From: Bacteroides ovatus
GTDB lineage: Bacteria; Bacteroidota; Bacteroidia; Bacteroidales; Bacteroidaceae
Direction: 5' to 3'
Length of the DNA: 64,000 nt
NCBI RefSeq assembly: GCF_001314995.1
Contig: NZ_CP012938.1
Coordinates: forward strand, 3,534,001-3,598,000
The notes beneath the pieces are model-generated. The model was not told where the DNA came from, did not search any database, and saw only the letters and a program-made list of their open reading frames with translations. Below are positions 1 through 9,243 of the stretch, one piece after another (position 1 is the stretch's first letter; the number at the start of each line of letters is the position of its first letter). A program made the position numbers and the translations under genes.

Positions 1-894
1 TGCATTCTTGCGAAAATGTATCTGAATGCAGAAGCATGGTTCGGTACTCCAATGTATGACAAAGCAGAGAAAGCCTGTAAAGATATTATGGATATAGGTG
101 CTTACAGCATTGAAGACTCTTATTCTACTAATTTTGATATAAAAAATGAAGATTCTAAGGAGAATATCTTTGTAATCCTGTATGACAGAGTATATACTAG
201 CGGTGACAGTAACTCATTTTATTTGCATACGCTGACATTGGAAGCTGCATCACAAGCAACATTTAATATTCCGGCAGCCCCATGGTCGGGTTTTCTCTGC
301 CAACCGGACTTTTTCCAAACATACGCAGAACAAGATCTTCGCAGAAGTCAGAGCTGGTTATACGGTCCTCAAGTAGACCTAAGCGGAAAGGATCTTGGTT
401 TCGAATATACTCCTGTCTTCCCCGAAGAAAAATATTACAATAGCAACGGAGGACGTGGCACATACGACGGTGCACGCTGCTGGAAATGGCATTACCAGAC
501 TGATGGTTCTTTAAAAGAATATACAGTTAGTATGGACAACGACTTTGCCATCTTCCGTTATGCCGATGTTGTATTAATGTATGTAGAGGCTTTGGTACGA
601 CAAAACAGAACAAGTGAGGCCATCCAACTGGCAGACTTCAAGAAGATTCGTACAAGAGCAGGGCTTGATGCATATACTACAAGCCAATTGACGGTTGATG
701 AACTTTATGCAGAACGAGGCAGAGAACTGGCATGGGAAGGATGGCGCCATGAAGATATGATACGTTTCGGAAAATATCTGAAAAAATATTGGGCACACCC
801 TGACCAAAGTTCAGAAACTTTTAGAAATGTATTTCCAATTCCTACGGATATTTTAAATGCAAATCCAAAATTATCTCAAAACAAAGATTATTAA
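1..894 (+). CDS. SusD/RagB-family outer-membrane glycan-binding lipoprotein (C-terminal part)
   Basis: The frame is open from the first base, so the N-terminus with its lipoprotein leader lies outside the window; 297 residues are visible. They match the C-terminal half of SusD/RagB proteins: a TPR-type helix at the edge (AKMYLNAEAWFG), the conserved segment NDFAIFRYADVVLMYVEAL, then the late-helix signature ERGRELAWEGWRHEDM and the usual ending FPIPTDILNANPKLSQN. SusD proteins sit on the cell surface as lids on SusC transporters and bind oligosaccharide. A SusC gene is expected just to the left. It is followed after 59 bp, on the same strand, by secreted ADP-ribosylglycohydrolase-fold proteins, so it is probably the binding protein for their substrate. 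An in-frame ATG at base 16 is internal to a SusD helix and not the true start. Confidence 0.9.
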   Translation, partial: CILAKMYLNAEAWFGTPMYDKAEKACKDIMDIGAYSIEDSYSTNFDIKNEDSKENIFVILYDRVYTSGDSNSFYLHTLTLEAASQATFNIPAAPWSGFLCQPDFFQTYAEQDLRRSQSWLYGPQVDLSGKDLGFEYTPVFPEEKYYNSNGGRGTYDGARCWKWHYQTDGSLKEYTVSMDNDFAIFRYADVVLMYVEALVRQNRTSEAIQLADFKKIRTRAGLDAYTTSQLTVDELYAERGRELAWEGWRHEDMIRFGKYLKKYWAHPDQSSETFRNVFPIPTDILNANPKLSQNKDY

Positions 895-900
895 CCACAA

Positions 901-934
901 TTGGAAGGTTCACATAGAAAAGTGTACCTTCCAA
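901..934 (+). other. Intercistronic hairpin after susD
   Basis: A 9-bp perfect inverted repeat (TTGGAAGGT / ACCTTCCAA, 901-909 and 926-934) with three further inner pairs (CAC/GTG) lies between the SusD stop and the next start. No T tract follows, so it is more likely an mRNA-processing or 3'-end-stabilising structure, or a weak attenuator, than a full terminator. This would fit higher expression of susCD than of the enzymes downstream. Confidence 0.6.
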
Positions 935-953
935 CAAATCAACCCTGATAAGT

Positions 954-2918
954 ATGAAAAAACCAATCATCTTTTTACTTGTTTTAATTACCAACATCTT
1001 ATTTATCTCTGCACAGAAAATTTCAAAGACAGAGTTAAAAGACAAAATAGCTGGAGCTTGGATCGGGCAAATGGTAGGAAATATATATGGACTTCCTTTT
1101 GAGAACAAGTTTGTAGATGAACCTGCCCCGGAATCCAGATTTCCATTCGGTTACACTAAAAACATAGATAAATTGCAGAAGTATAACGGTGCATTCTCTG
1201 ATGACGATACTGATGTTGAGTATATCTACTTACTATTAATGGAGAAATATGGTGTAGAACCTACTTATGCCAATATGCGCGAAGGATGGATGTATCATAT
1301 CCGTGACCGTGTATGGCTAGCCAATAGGGCTGCACTCGGATTAATGCATCTTGGATTCACCCCTCCGTTCACAGGTGACGAAAATCTGAATCCGCACTGG
1401 TATCAGATCGACCCTCAATTGATTAACGAGATATGGGCGTATACAGCACCGGGAATGATTTCATATGCTGCAGGAAAAAGTGATTGGGCGGCCCGTATCA
1501 CAAGCGATTCGTGGGCGGTATCTCCCACTGTCCTATATGGTGCAATGTACGCTGACGCTTTTTTCTGCAAGGATATCCGCAAACTGATTACACGAGCCTT
1601 GAAAGAACTACCTGCTGATGACAGATATGCGATAGCTGTAAAAGAGATGATTGCTTTATATGACAAATATCCTAAAGATTGGGTAAAAGCACGTCAAATC
1701 ATGGCTAAAAAATATTACATAGATGAACCAGCCATGACAAAAACAATCTGGAATGCTAATCTGAACGGATTATGCGGGATTTTGGCTATGTTGTATGGCG
1801 AAGGAGATTTCCAACGGACATTGGATTTAAGCTGTGCAATGGGATTTGACTGCGACAATCAGGCAGCCACTATCTCCGGACTTCTAGGAGTAATGTATGG
1901 TGCAAAGTCTCTTCCCGAAAGTTTGACTAAACCTATCGAAGGATGGGAAAAACCCTTCAACGACCGGTATATCAATATCACCAGGTTTGATATGCCCGAT
2001 GCTTCCATTGAAGACATGATTGAACGTACTTACAACAAAGCAATCGAACTGGTTTGTGCCAAAGGAGGAAAAGTAAAGGGTGATATGGTATATGTTAACC
2101 CCAAAGCACAATTCATCCCCCCTATGGAATTCTGTATCGGTCCGAATCCGGACTTGGAAATCGGACAGCCTACCGATTACTCATTTGCCTGCAGAACAAA
2201 CGCTGATTTCAAATGGGAACTGGTAAAAGGTAAACTTCCGGTAGGAGTTACATTCCAAAACGGTAAACTGGCAGGAACTCCTACAGAAGCCGGCAAATAT
2301 CCAATTACCCTTCAATTAAGCGCAAATAACAAGAACTCAATTACTAAAGACTTTGAGTTATTGGTTAAAACCAAGAATATAGCCCCCAAGGCTGACACTA
2401 TTTACGCAAATATTCGCAAACTAAACGAAGAAGTACTCGATTCTTGCTGGATTACCTTTGGAAAACCGATGTACGCAACAAATGTAGAAGTAATTAATGA
2501 CGGAGTCAAAGATGGCGTAGGATCTGTATTTTATTCATTAGCGGCCAAAAGTAATCTGCCTAAAATAGACTATTTCGGATACGGTTGGAAAGAAGAGCAT
2601 AACATCAATATGCTTGTTTTAGATATGGGCTGTCTGGAAGAGTTCGGAGGATGGTTTACTTCTCTAAACATTCAATATCTTGGAAATGACGGACATTGGT
2701 ATGACGTAGGTAAATTCAAATCAACTCCGGCACTTCCCGAAACCGATATTGTATTTTTCCAACCTCCGTTTGCACAATATGTTTTGGAATTCCCGGCAGT
2801 AGAAACCAAGGGAATACGCGTACTAATGGATGCAAAAGTGCAGGAACACTGGCATAAATACACAAAGAATGTATCATCATTCATCTCTATCACCGAGTTG
2901 GGAGTTTATGAGAAATAA
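954..2918 (+). CDS. Secreted ADP-ribosylglycohydrolase-fold protein with Ig-like and C-terminal beta domains
   Basis: 654 residues with a signal peptide (hydrophobic core IIFLLVLITNILFI, cleavage near SAQ). Residues about 25-380 form the ADP-ribosylglycohydrolase fold (PF03747 type): AGAWIGQMVGNIYG at the start, the acidic cluster FSDDDTDVEY near residue 82 and GFDCDNQAATISGLLGVMYG near residue 300, which supply the Asp ligands of the di-Mg site in this family. Residues about 400-475 look like a putative Ig domain (VTFQNGKLAGTPTEAGKYPI), and about 480-654 is another beta-rich, discoidin-like domain. Family members cleave the N- or O-glycosidic bond between ADP-ribose (or ribose) and a partner. 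A secreted multi-domain form next to SusD points to scavenging of an external substrate. The exact substrate is unknown. First of three related genes in a row. Confidence 0.8.
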   Translation: MKKPIIFLLVLITNILFISAQKISKTELKDKIAGAWIGQMVGNIYGLPFENKFVDEPAPESRFPFGYTKNIDKLQKYNGAFSDDDTDVEYIYLLLMEKYGVEPTYANMREGWMYHIRDRVWLANRAALGLMHLGFTPPFTGDENLNPHWYQIDPQLINEIWAYTAPGMISYAAGKSDWAARITSDSWAVSPTVLYGAMYADAFFCKDIRKLITRALKELPADDRYAIAVKEMIALYDKYPKDWVKARQIMAKKYYIDEPAMTKTIWNANLNGLCGILAMLYGEGDFQRTLDLSCAMGFDCDNQAATISGLLGVMYGAKSLPESLTKPIEGWEKPFNDRYINITRFDMPDASIEDMIERTYNKAIELVCAKGGKVKGDMVYVNPKAQFIPPMEFCIGPNPDLEIGQPTDYSFACRTNADFKWELVKGKLPVGVTFQNGKLAGTPTEAGKYPITLQLSANNKNSITKDFELLVKTKNIAPKADTIYANIRKLNEEVLDSCWITFGKPMYATNVEVINDGVKDGVGSVFYSLAAKSNLPKIDYFGYGWKEEHNINMLVLDMGCLEEFGGWFTSLNIQYLGNDGHWYDVGKFKSTPALPETDIVFFQPPFAQYVLEFPAVETKGIRVLMDAKVQEHWHKYTKNVSSFISITELGVYEK

Positions 2919-2930
2919 AGGAGGAGAAGA

Positions 2931-4538
2931 ATGAGGAAAATAATTACGATATGTATTATAGGGCTTTTTGCTCTCAACGTACAAGCCCAGCCTGTAAAAA
3001 CTTTAAAGTTATCTGATAAAGAACTTTTAGATAAGATTAAAGGAGGATGGGCCGGACAAACCATTGGTGTTGTTTTCGGAGCACCTACAGAGTTTAAGTT
3101 CACGGGAACTTATATTCAAGATTACCAGCCAATCCCCTGGGCGGAAGGTTACGTAAAATATTGGTGGGAAAAGAAGCCCGGATTGTTCGATGATATTTAT
3201 AACGATTGCACGTTTGTTGAGGCATTTGATGAACTTGGCCTGGATTGTTCACAAGAAGAACTTGCCAAAAGATTTGCATTCGCTGATTATCATTTGGCCC
3301 ATGCTAACCAAGCAGGCAGATATAATATCCGCCAAGGTATCATGCCACCGGCTTCCGGTCATTGGTTGAATAACCCACATGCAGACGATCTGGATTTCCA
3401 GATCGAAGCAGACTTCATTGGTCTGATGGCTCCGGCAATGCTGCCGGAAGCATTGGATATCGCCTCCAGAGTAGGCCACATTATGAATAGCGGTGACGGT
3501 TTTTATGGCGGTGCTTTCGTAGCAGCTCTTTATAGCTCCGCTTTCTATGAAAAAAGTCCTGAAGCGATTCTAAAAACCGCAATCTCTGCCATACCTGAAA
3601 AGAGTACATTCCATCAATGTATTCAGGATGTAATCAATTTCCATTCTTTGCACCCGGACAACTGGAAAGATTGCTGGTACTTCCTGCAAGAAAAATGGAA
3701 CTGCGATGTAGGATGTCCCAAAGGCGTATTTCTAAACTTTAATATTGACGCCAAGCTCAATTCCGCTTTCGTAGCATTAGCTATGCTCTACGGTAAAGGA
3801 GACTTCACCAACTCTATCGATATTGCAACACGCTGCGGACAAGATTCTGACTGTAATCCGTCTACAGTCGGCGGTGTACTCGGCGTCATGTATGGGTATG
3901 ATAAAATCCCTTCATTCTGGTTAAACCCTTTGAAAGAAGTAGAAGACTTTACATTTGAAGGAACGAATATGTCGTTGGCAAAAGCATACCAAATGAGTTT
4001 CGATCAAGCTAAACAACTCATAGTCAAAACAGGTGGAAAAGTATCTGGTGGGGAGATAGAAATTCCAATCAAAAAGGCGGATGTACTTCCTTTAGAACAA
4101 AATTTCGAAAACACCTATCCACTTTATAGAGAACGCAAAGACTGCTTCCTGACAGATACATTTGAATTTGATTTCAATGGTAACGGATTTGTTATCTGGG
4201 GCAACATTTGCTGCACAAGAAGTATTACTCCCGATTATATCAATCGTGTATCTACACGCCACATCGGTTCCGAGGTGTTCGGATTGGCAGAGCCCAATGA
4301 CCCTTACGTTGCTAAAGTGGAAATATGGATTGACGGAGAACTGGACCATGTAGCAGCTTTACCCATGAGAAACACAGACCGCAAAGTAGAACCAGCCTGG
4401 AAATACCTCATGAAAGAAGGAAGACACCACGTTAAAATGAAATGGTTGAACCGCAAAAAAGACTACATTATTCGTATCAACGACATAATGTATTATTCAG
4501 AGAAAAAAGAACATGATAGATTTTACTTTAATAAATAA
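2931..4538 (+). CDS. Secreted ADP-ribosylglycohydrolase-fold protein (paralogue 2)
   Basis: 535 residues, signal peptide ending near NVQAQ. The ADP-ribosylglycohydrolase fold covers about residues 25-370: KIKGGWAGQTIGVVFGAPTE at the start, the acidic site LFDDIYNDCTF, a conserved block around NPHADDLDFQIEADFIG, and the C-terminal metal motif CGQDSDCNPSTVGG. The last 150 residues form a beta-rich domain (FNGNGFVIWG, KVEIWIDGELD) that may bind ligand. It is much closer to the next gene than to the one before, so the two probably arose by tandem duplication. The gap to the previous stop is 12 bp with a clear GGAGGA ribosome site (AAAGGAGGAGAAG), so translation is likely coupled. The position equivalent to the metal-binding Thr of classical DxDT motifs is Cys, a difference that may mean a different substrate. 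Confidence 0.8.
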   Translation: MRKIITICIIGLFALNVQAQPVKTLKLSDKELLDKIKGGWAGQTIGVVFGAPTEFKFTGTYIQDYQPIPWAEGYVKYWWEKKPGLFDDIYNDCTFVEAFDELGLDCSQEELAKRFAFADYHLAHANQAGRYNIRQGIMPPASGHWLNNPHADDLDFQIEADFIGLMAPAMLPEALDIASRVGHIMNSGDGFYGGAFVAALYSSAFYEKSPEAILKTAISAIPEKSTFHQCIQDVINFHSLHPDNWKDCWYFLQEKWNCDVGCPKGVFLNFNIDAKLNSAFVALAMLYGKGDFTNSIDIATRCGQDSDCNPSTVGGVLGVMYGYDKIPSFWLNPLKEVEDFTFEGTNMSLAKAYQMSFDQAKQLIVKTGGKVSGGEIEIPIKKADVLPLEQNFENTYPLYRERKDCFLTDTFEFDFNGNGFVIWGNICCTRSITPDYINRVSTRHIGSEVFGLAEPNDPYVAKVEIWIDGELDHVAALPMRNTDRKVEPAWKYLMKEGRHHVKMKWLNRKKDYIIRINDIMYYSEKKEHDRFYFNK

Positions 4539-4544
4539 GTTAAG

Positions 4545-6092
4545 ATGAAAAAAGTCCTGATTAACATCATTCTACTATTTACCTTTTCCATATCGGGAAT
4601 GGCACAAATAGAATATGGAAAAACAGTTGAAATAAGTAAAGAGGTACTGCTCGACAAAATTAAAGGAGGCTGGGCCGGACAAACCATAGGATGCACCTAT
4701 GGCGGTCCTACAGAATTTAAATACAGAGGAGCGATCATTCATGAGAAAACTCCAATAATCTGGTATGATGACTATTGCAAGGACATCTTTGCAGAAGATC
4801 CGGGATTGTATGATGATGTATATATGGATCTTACCTTTCTGGAAGTAATGCAAAAAGAAGGGATAAATGCCCCTGCCGAATCATTTGCCAAAGCCTTTGC
4901 AAACGCAGATTACAAATTATGGCATGCCAACCAGGCAGCCAGATATAACATATTGCACGGTATTATGCCACCAGCATCGGGACATTGGAAAAATAATCCG
5001 CACGCTGACGATATTGATTTCCAGATTGAAGCAGACTTCATTGGAATGATATGTCCGGGGATGGTAAATACCGCCTCCAATTTTTCGGACAAGATAGGGC
5101 ATATCATGAACTACGGCGACGGATGGTATGGAGGTGTATACATGGGAGCAATGTATGCATTGGCTTACGTAAATAACGACATTTATACAATTGTCACGGA
5201 AGCTCTTAAAACAATACCCGAACAAAGTAAATTTCACCGTTGCATCACAGACGTTATTAAATATTGGAAACAATATCCCGATGACTGGCGTAAATGCTGG
5301 CTGGAAATAGAAAACCGGCATGCTTTTGAGATTGGCTGCCCGGAAGGGGTATTCAATGCATTTAACATTGACGCCACTATCAATGCGGCTTACTGTGTGA
5401 TGGGACTTTTATATGGCAACGGCGACTTTTTCAAAACAATGGATATAGCCACTCGTTGCGGACAAGATTCCGACTGTAACCCGGCAACTGCCGCAGGAAT
5501 TCTTGGAGTCATACAAGGCTACAAGGCTATCCCCGAATACTGGAAACCGGCACTCGAAAGATGTGAAAATATTAAGTTCCCTTACACAGATATCTCTTTA
5601 AGTTCTGTATACGACATTAATCTCAAACTATTGAGTGATGTATTAAAAGCAAACGGAGGAAAAATAAAAGGAGATAAATACTATACCACGATTCAGAAGC
5701 CAAAAACCGTAGCATGGGAAGTTTCTTTTGAAGGCTTATATCCTTCTGAAAGAAGAGTTATCAAATATGATCTCGGTACAGAAAAAACATTTGAGTTCAA
5801 TGGCAAGGGAGTTGTTTTAATGGGGATGATCAGGCAAGATGTTAAAGATAGTAATGACAATTACATCGCCATCCTGGAGGCCTACATTGACGGCAAGAAA
5901 GTAGAAACCATAGAAATGCCTTATGACTACATAAAAAGAAAGTATGACATTTTCTATAATTATGATTTAGAGGAAGGACCTCACAAACTGGTTATTAAAT
6001 GGATTAATCCGAATGAAAAATATGCCGTTCAATGTAAAGACATGGTGGTTTATTCATCCACACCGGCAGAGCCAATCAATCCTTATAAATAA
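4545..6092 (+). CDS. Secreted ADP-ribosylglycohydrolase-fold protein (paralogue 3)
   Basis: 515 residues with signal peptide (cleavage near SGMAQ). Domain plan as in the preceding gene: KIKGGWAGQTIGCTYGGPTE, acidic site LYDDVYMDLTF, block NPHADDIDFQIEADFIGM, metal motif CGQDSDCNPATAAGILG, and a C-terminal beta domain (FNGKGVVLMG, LEAYIDGKKV). It starts 6 bp after the previous stop, so it belongs to the same transcript. Keeping two near-duplicates side by side suggests either two linkages or two cell compartments. A role on a ribose- or ADP-ribose-containing substrate is inferred from the fold only. Confidence 0.8.
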   Translation: MKKVLINIILLFTFSISGMAQIEYGKTVEISKEVLLDKIKGGWAGQTIGCTYGGPTEFKYRGAIIHEKTPIIWYDDYCKDIFAEDPGLYDDVYMDLTFLEVMQKEGINAPAESFAKAFANADYKLWHANQAARYNILHGIMPPASGHWKNNPHADDIDFQIEADFIGMICPGMVNTASNFSDKIGHIMNYGDGWYGGVYMGAMYALAYVNNDIYTIVTEALKTIPEQSKFHRCITDVIKYWKQYPDDWRKCWLEIENRHAFEIGCPEGVFNAFNIDATINAAYCVMGLLYGNGDFFKTMDIATRCGQDSDCNPATAAGILGVIQGYKAIPEYWKPALERCENIKFPYTDISLSSVYDINLKLLSDVLKANGGKIKGDKYYTTIQKPKTVAWEVSFEGLYPSERRVIKYDLGTEKTFEFNGKGVVLMGMIRQDVKDSNDNYIAILEAYIDGKKVETIEMPYDYIKRKYDIFYNYDLEEGPHKLVIKWINPNEKYAVQCKDMVVYSSTPAEPINPYK

Positions 6093-6104
6093 AAGAGAGA
6101 AGCC

Positions 6105-7703
6105 ATGAATAGAAAACTACTCCTATTATTAGCCTTATTATTATTTTCCTACGGATTGTCATCATGTTCGTCTGATGATAACAATCCGTCCGAAGGCGAA
6201 CAGACCGATACACCGGAACTGTTTACCAAACGCTATAATCCCGATCAAAGTTTTTACAGCAAAATATTAGGACAAGAAATCAAATATTCCGTATTACTGC
6301 CTCAAGAGTATCTATCGGAAAGTACGGGTAAATATGGAGTAGTTTTCCTTCTACATGGCTGGGGAGGAAACCAAAGTTCATGGGGACCTTCAGGTCTGAA
6401 TATTCAAAGCATAGCTGATGCGCAAACCAGCAATGGTAGTATTCGCCCATTGATCTACATCATGCCGGAAGGTTTCAACACTTATTTTTGCAACCGCTAT
6501 GACGGAAAGTTCAACTATATGGATATGTTCATTAATGAACTCGTACCCCTGATTGATAAGCGGTTCCGAACAACAGCCAGTAAGACGGAAAGAGCTGTTG
6601 CCGGATTCTCTATGGGAGGTTTCGGGGCATTAAGTATAGCATCGCAACATCCTGAAACATTCTCGGTATCAATAGGATTAAGTCCCTCTCTAAATACAGA
6701 TGAACAATACATCTCTTTGTCACAAGACGGTTGGAATCTTCAATGGGGAAACAACTTCGGAGGAAGCGGCCAGACAGGAACAGGCAGGCTGACAAGCTAT
6801 TATAAAAGCCAATGTCCGCTACACTTTTTCAAGGATAAACCAAGTTCCACATTTCAAACAGTACGGTATTACATAGACTGCGGTGATGATGAAGAAAGAC
6901 TATATGCAGGAAACGGTGAATTACATTCTCTATTACGGGACAAAAATATCAAGCACGAATATCGTGTACGAAACGGTGCCCATACTGACAGTTATTGGCG
7001 TGAATCCATGAAAGAGGCACTGCCTTTTATCGAACGTTCATTCAAAGGAGAAAACTATCCGCAGGAAACTCTGAAAAAATTCACAGAGGAATTACATGCT
7101 ACTAATAAAAACATAAAAGTAGGTAATTCCAATATCGAACTATGGTTACCGGATGACTACAATTCCGAACTAACTTACAAAGTTCTTTATTACAGCAAAG
7201 GAGAAGGTAATGTTGATCTTACAACAAAGAAGGTAGCAGTGGCATTAGATTCTCTTATGCAAATCAAACGTATGATAATTGCAGGTTTTAATGTGAAAGA
7301 AATGATTCTAAATGAAACAAATTTTTCAGCTATTACCGATGCTGTGGAAAAGACGGTTCATACGGAAAGCAATGCAGATTTCAGATTAGGATTAACATAC
7401 GGTTCAGAAGCTGATTACTTATACAATCAGTCAACAGGCAATGCCCCTGCTATCAACTTTTTCTTTGCAGAAGACGCAGATATTATCAACCTTTCTGCCG
7501 AGAATCGTGCCAAAATCTATTATTTGGACATAACAGACGAAGGCAGCAACTACAATAGCATCTTTACTCTGTTCAATGGATTGCGAGGTGCAGAAGCTCC
7601 GGTGCAATATCGTGTCAGAAACGGGCTGGATAGTGAACAGTCCGCCCAAACAGGTATTTATTCAATGAGTTATTATATTGGTGAACAGTTAATAAAGAAA
7701 TAA
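6105..7703 (+). CDS. Esterase (CE1/esterase-D type) lipoprotein with a degenerate second domain
   Basis: 532 residues. Lipoprotein leader (GLSSCSSDDNN, lipid Cys about 21). Residues 45-310 are an alpha/beta-hydrolase of the esterase D/feruloyl-esterase type: oxyanion region FLLHGWGGNQSSW, nucleophile elbow GFSMGGFG with Ser169, Asp in YYIDCGDDEE and His in RNGAHTDSYW. Residues about 325-530 look like a second copy that starts in the same way (NIELWLPDDYNSELTYKVLYY) but has no GxSxG elbow, so it is probably a non-catalytic binding or structural repeat. Start is 12 bp after the ADP-ribosylglycohydrolase gene, with AGAGAGAAG ahead of the ATG. Likely removes an acyl group from the sugar processed by the neighbouring enzymes; the substrate is not known. 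Confidence 0.8.
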   Translation: MNRKLLLLLALLLFSYGLSSCSSDDNNPSEGEQTDTPELFTKRYNPDQSFYSKILGQEIKYSVLLPQEYLSESTGKYGVVFLLHGWGGNQSSWGPSGLNIQSIADAQTSNGSIRPLIYIMPEGFNTYFCNRYDGKFNYMDMFINELVPLIDKRFRTTASKTERAVAGFSMGGFGALSIASQHPETFSVSIGLSPSLNTDEQYISLSQDGWNLQWGNNFGGSGQTGTGRLTSYYKSQCPLHFFKDKPSSTFQTVRYYIDCGDDEERLYAGNGELHSLLRDKNIKHEYRVRNGAHTDSYWRESMKEALPFIERSFKGENYPQETLKKFTEELHATNKNIKVGNSNIELWLPDDYNSELTYKVLYYSKGEGNVDLTTKKVAVALDSLMQIKRMIIAGFNVKEMILNETNFSAITDAVEKTVHTESNADFRLGLTYGSEADYLYNQSTGNAPAINFFFAEDADIINLSAENRAKIYYLDITDEGSNYNSIFTLFNGLRGAEAPVQYRVRNGLDSEQSAQTGIYSMSYYIGEQLIKK

Positions 7704-7704
7704 T

Positions 7705-9225
7705 ATGAAGAAGATACTGTTATATATTATCCTATTTCTATCAGGTATAGATGGAGCTTGGGCACTTCCCATAGAAAAAGAAGGGATGAGTATTTACAGT
7801 CCGTCCCTAAAGCAAGAAGTCTCCTACTCCATTATCTTACCGGAAGGTTATGAACATTCAGAAACAGAATATCCAGTCTTATACATGTTTCATGGAATAG
7901 GAGGTGATTATACCAGTTGGCTCGAATACGGCAACGTTGCCCGTGTAATGGATAAAATGATAAAAGAAGGAAAGATTCAACCTTTCATTATGGTTATTCC
8001 TGACGGTTACCTGTCTTATTACAGTGACACTTATGATGGCAGTTCCCTTTATGAAACTTTCTTTATCAAAGAACTGGTTCCATATATAGATAACAACTAT
8101 CGTACTCGCAAGGATATTAATGGACGCTCGATCATTGGTTTCTCTATGGGAGGATTCGGAGCATTATCCGTTAGTTTGCGCAACCGCCACTTATTCGGCT
8201 CTGTCGTTGCGTTATCGCCATCCATCCGTACAGAAAAACAATACATAGAAGAAGGGCCACAAAAAGGATGGGACAATCAATGGGGACGGATTTTCGGAGG
8301 AGTGGGAAAGAATGGTAAGCAGCGCCTAACCAGTTACTATAAACAACATTCACCCTACCACATTCTTTCCACCCTCCGCAATTCCGATTTAAAAGGATTT
8401 GGCATCATGCTGGATATTGGAGATAAAGAAGGTACTCTTTGCGAAAGTAATGAAGAACTGCACCGATTATTACTGGAAAGACAAATACCTCATGAATGGG
8501 AAGTACGTTCAGGAGGACATGATTTCACCTGCTGGAATACTGCACTGCCCAAAGCATTCAGATTCATAAACGAATATTTCAATGGAAAGCGGTCAGGAAA
8601 TAGTGAGAGTAGTCTTCCGAATGAGACTCCGTTTATCCAAACAGCCAATGCAACGGTCTATTATCCGGAACAGGCTCAAGGAAGCACAAGAAAATATCCT
8701 ATTATCTATGTACAGGGAGAAATTAACGAACAACAGCAAAAGGTTCTCGTCAGTCAGTTTCATCAAATGGTAGATGAGAATAAAACATGGCCTGCTGTTC
8801 TTTGTTTCGTAAAAGCTAACACAGACCTGTCAGAAACAATTTCTGATATAGAAAAGCAACTCTCCGGCATCAGAGGTTCCCAACGTATGCGGGCTTTAAT
8901 CACTTTGGGAGATAATATCAAAGAAGGTATAGAAGCCATTCAGGGAGAAAATTTGTTTACCGGCATAGTCTGTGTAAATGCCATCGGCAACGAAAATGAT
9001 GCTCAAAATCTTATAAAAGCAGTCAACTCTTACAAAAGATATCCCAGATGCTGGATAGAGATACTCCCCGAATCAAAAGAATATGGTTTTAGTAGTAATA
9101 TACATATCCTTTTGAAAGAATCGGACCTGGAACATGAGTTCCGGTCAAGAAAATGTAAAGAAGCCAATGTTTTCACTTATTGGGAAGATTGGATACTATA
9201 TTTAAATAACAGAATTCATGTTTAA
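7705..9225 (+). CDS. Secreted esterase (CE1/esterase-D type) with a degenerate second domain
   Basis: 506 residues, SPI-type signal peptide (no lipobox). Residues 25-295 carry the full esterase triad: YMFHGIGGDYTSW oxyanion region, GFSMGGFG with Ser147, Asp in MLDIGDKEGT, His in RSGGHDFTCW. Residues about 305-505 again resemble a decayed repeat (NATVYYPEQAQGSTRKYPII) without a serine elbow. The gene begins one base after the upstream stop codon, so it is translationally coupled. With the lipoprotein paralogue before it, the pair would give one membrane-anchored and one soluble periplasmic or secreted esterase. Confidence 0.8.
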   Translation: MKKILLYIILFLSGIDGAWALPIEKEGMSIYSPSLKQEVSYSIILPEGYEHSETEYPVLYMFHGIGGDYTSWLEYGNVARVMDKMIKEGKIQPFIMVIPDGYLSYYSDTYDGSSLYETFFIKELVPYIDNNYRTRKDINGRSIIGFSMGGFGALSVSLRNRHLFGSVVALSPSIRTEKQYIEEGPQKGWDNQWGRIFGGVGKNGKQRLTSYYKQHSPYHILSTLRNSDLKGFGIMLDIGDKEGTLCESNEELHRLLLERQIPHEWEVRSGGHDFTCWNTALPKAFRFINEYFNGKRSGNSESSLPNETPFIQTANATVYYPEQAQGSTRKYPIIYVQGEINEQQQKVLVSQFHQMVDENKTWPAVLCFVKANTDLSETISDIEKQLSGIRGSQRMRALITLGDNIKEGIEAIQGENLFTGIVCVNAIGNENDAQNLIKAVNSYKRYPRCWIEILPESKEYGFSSNIHILLKESDLEHEFRSRKCKEANVFTYWEDWILYLNNRIHV

Positions 9226-9243
9226 CAATTAAATACTAATAGT

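Noticed and set aside
4917..5321. 134-codon minus-strand frame within the third ADP-ribosylglycohydrolase gene
   Set aside because: It lies wholly inside a well-supported gene and has no recognisable domain or promoter; the same applies to other long shadow frames, e.g. 54020-54670 and 55196-55873.
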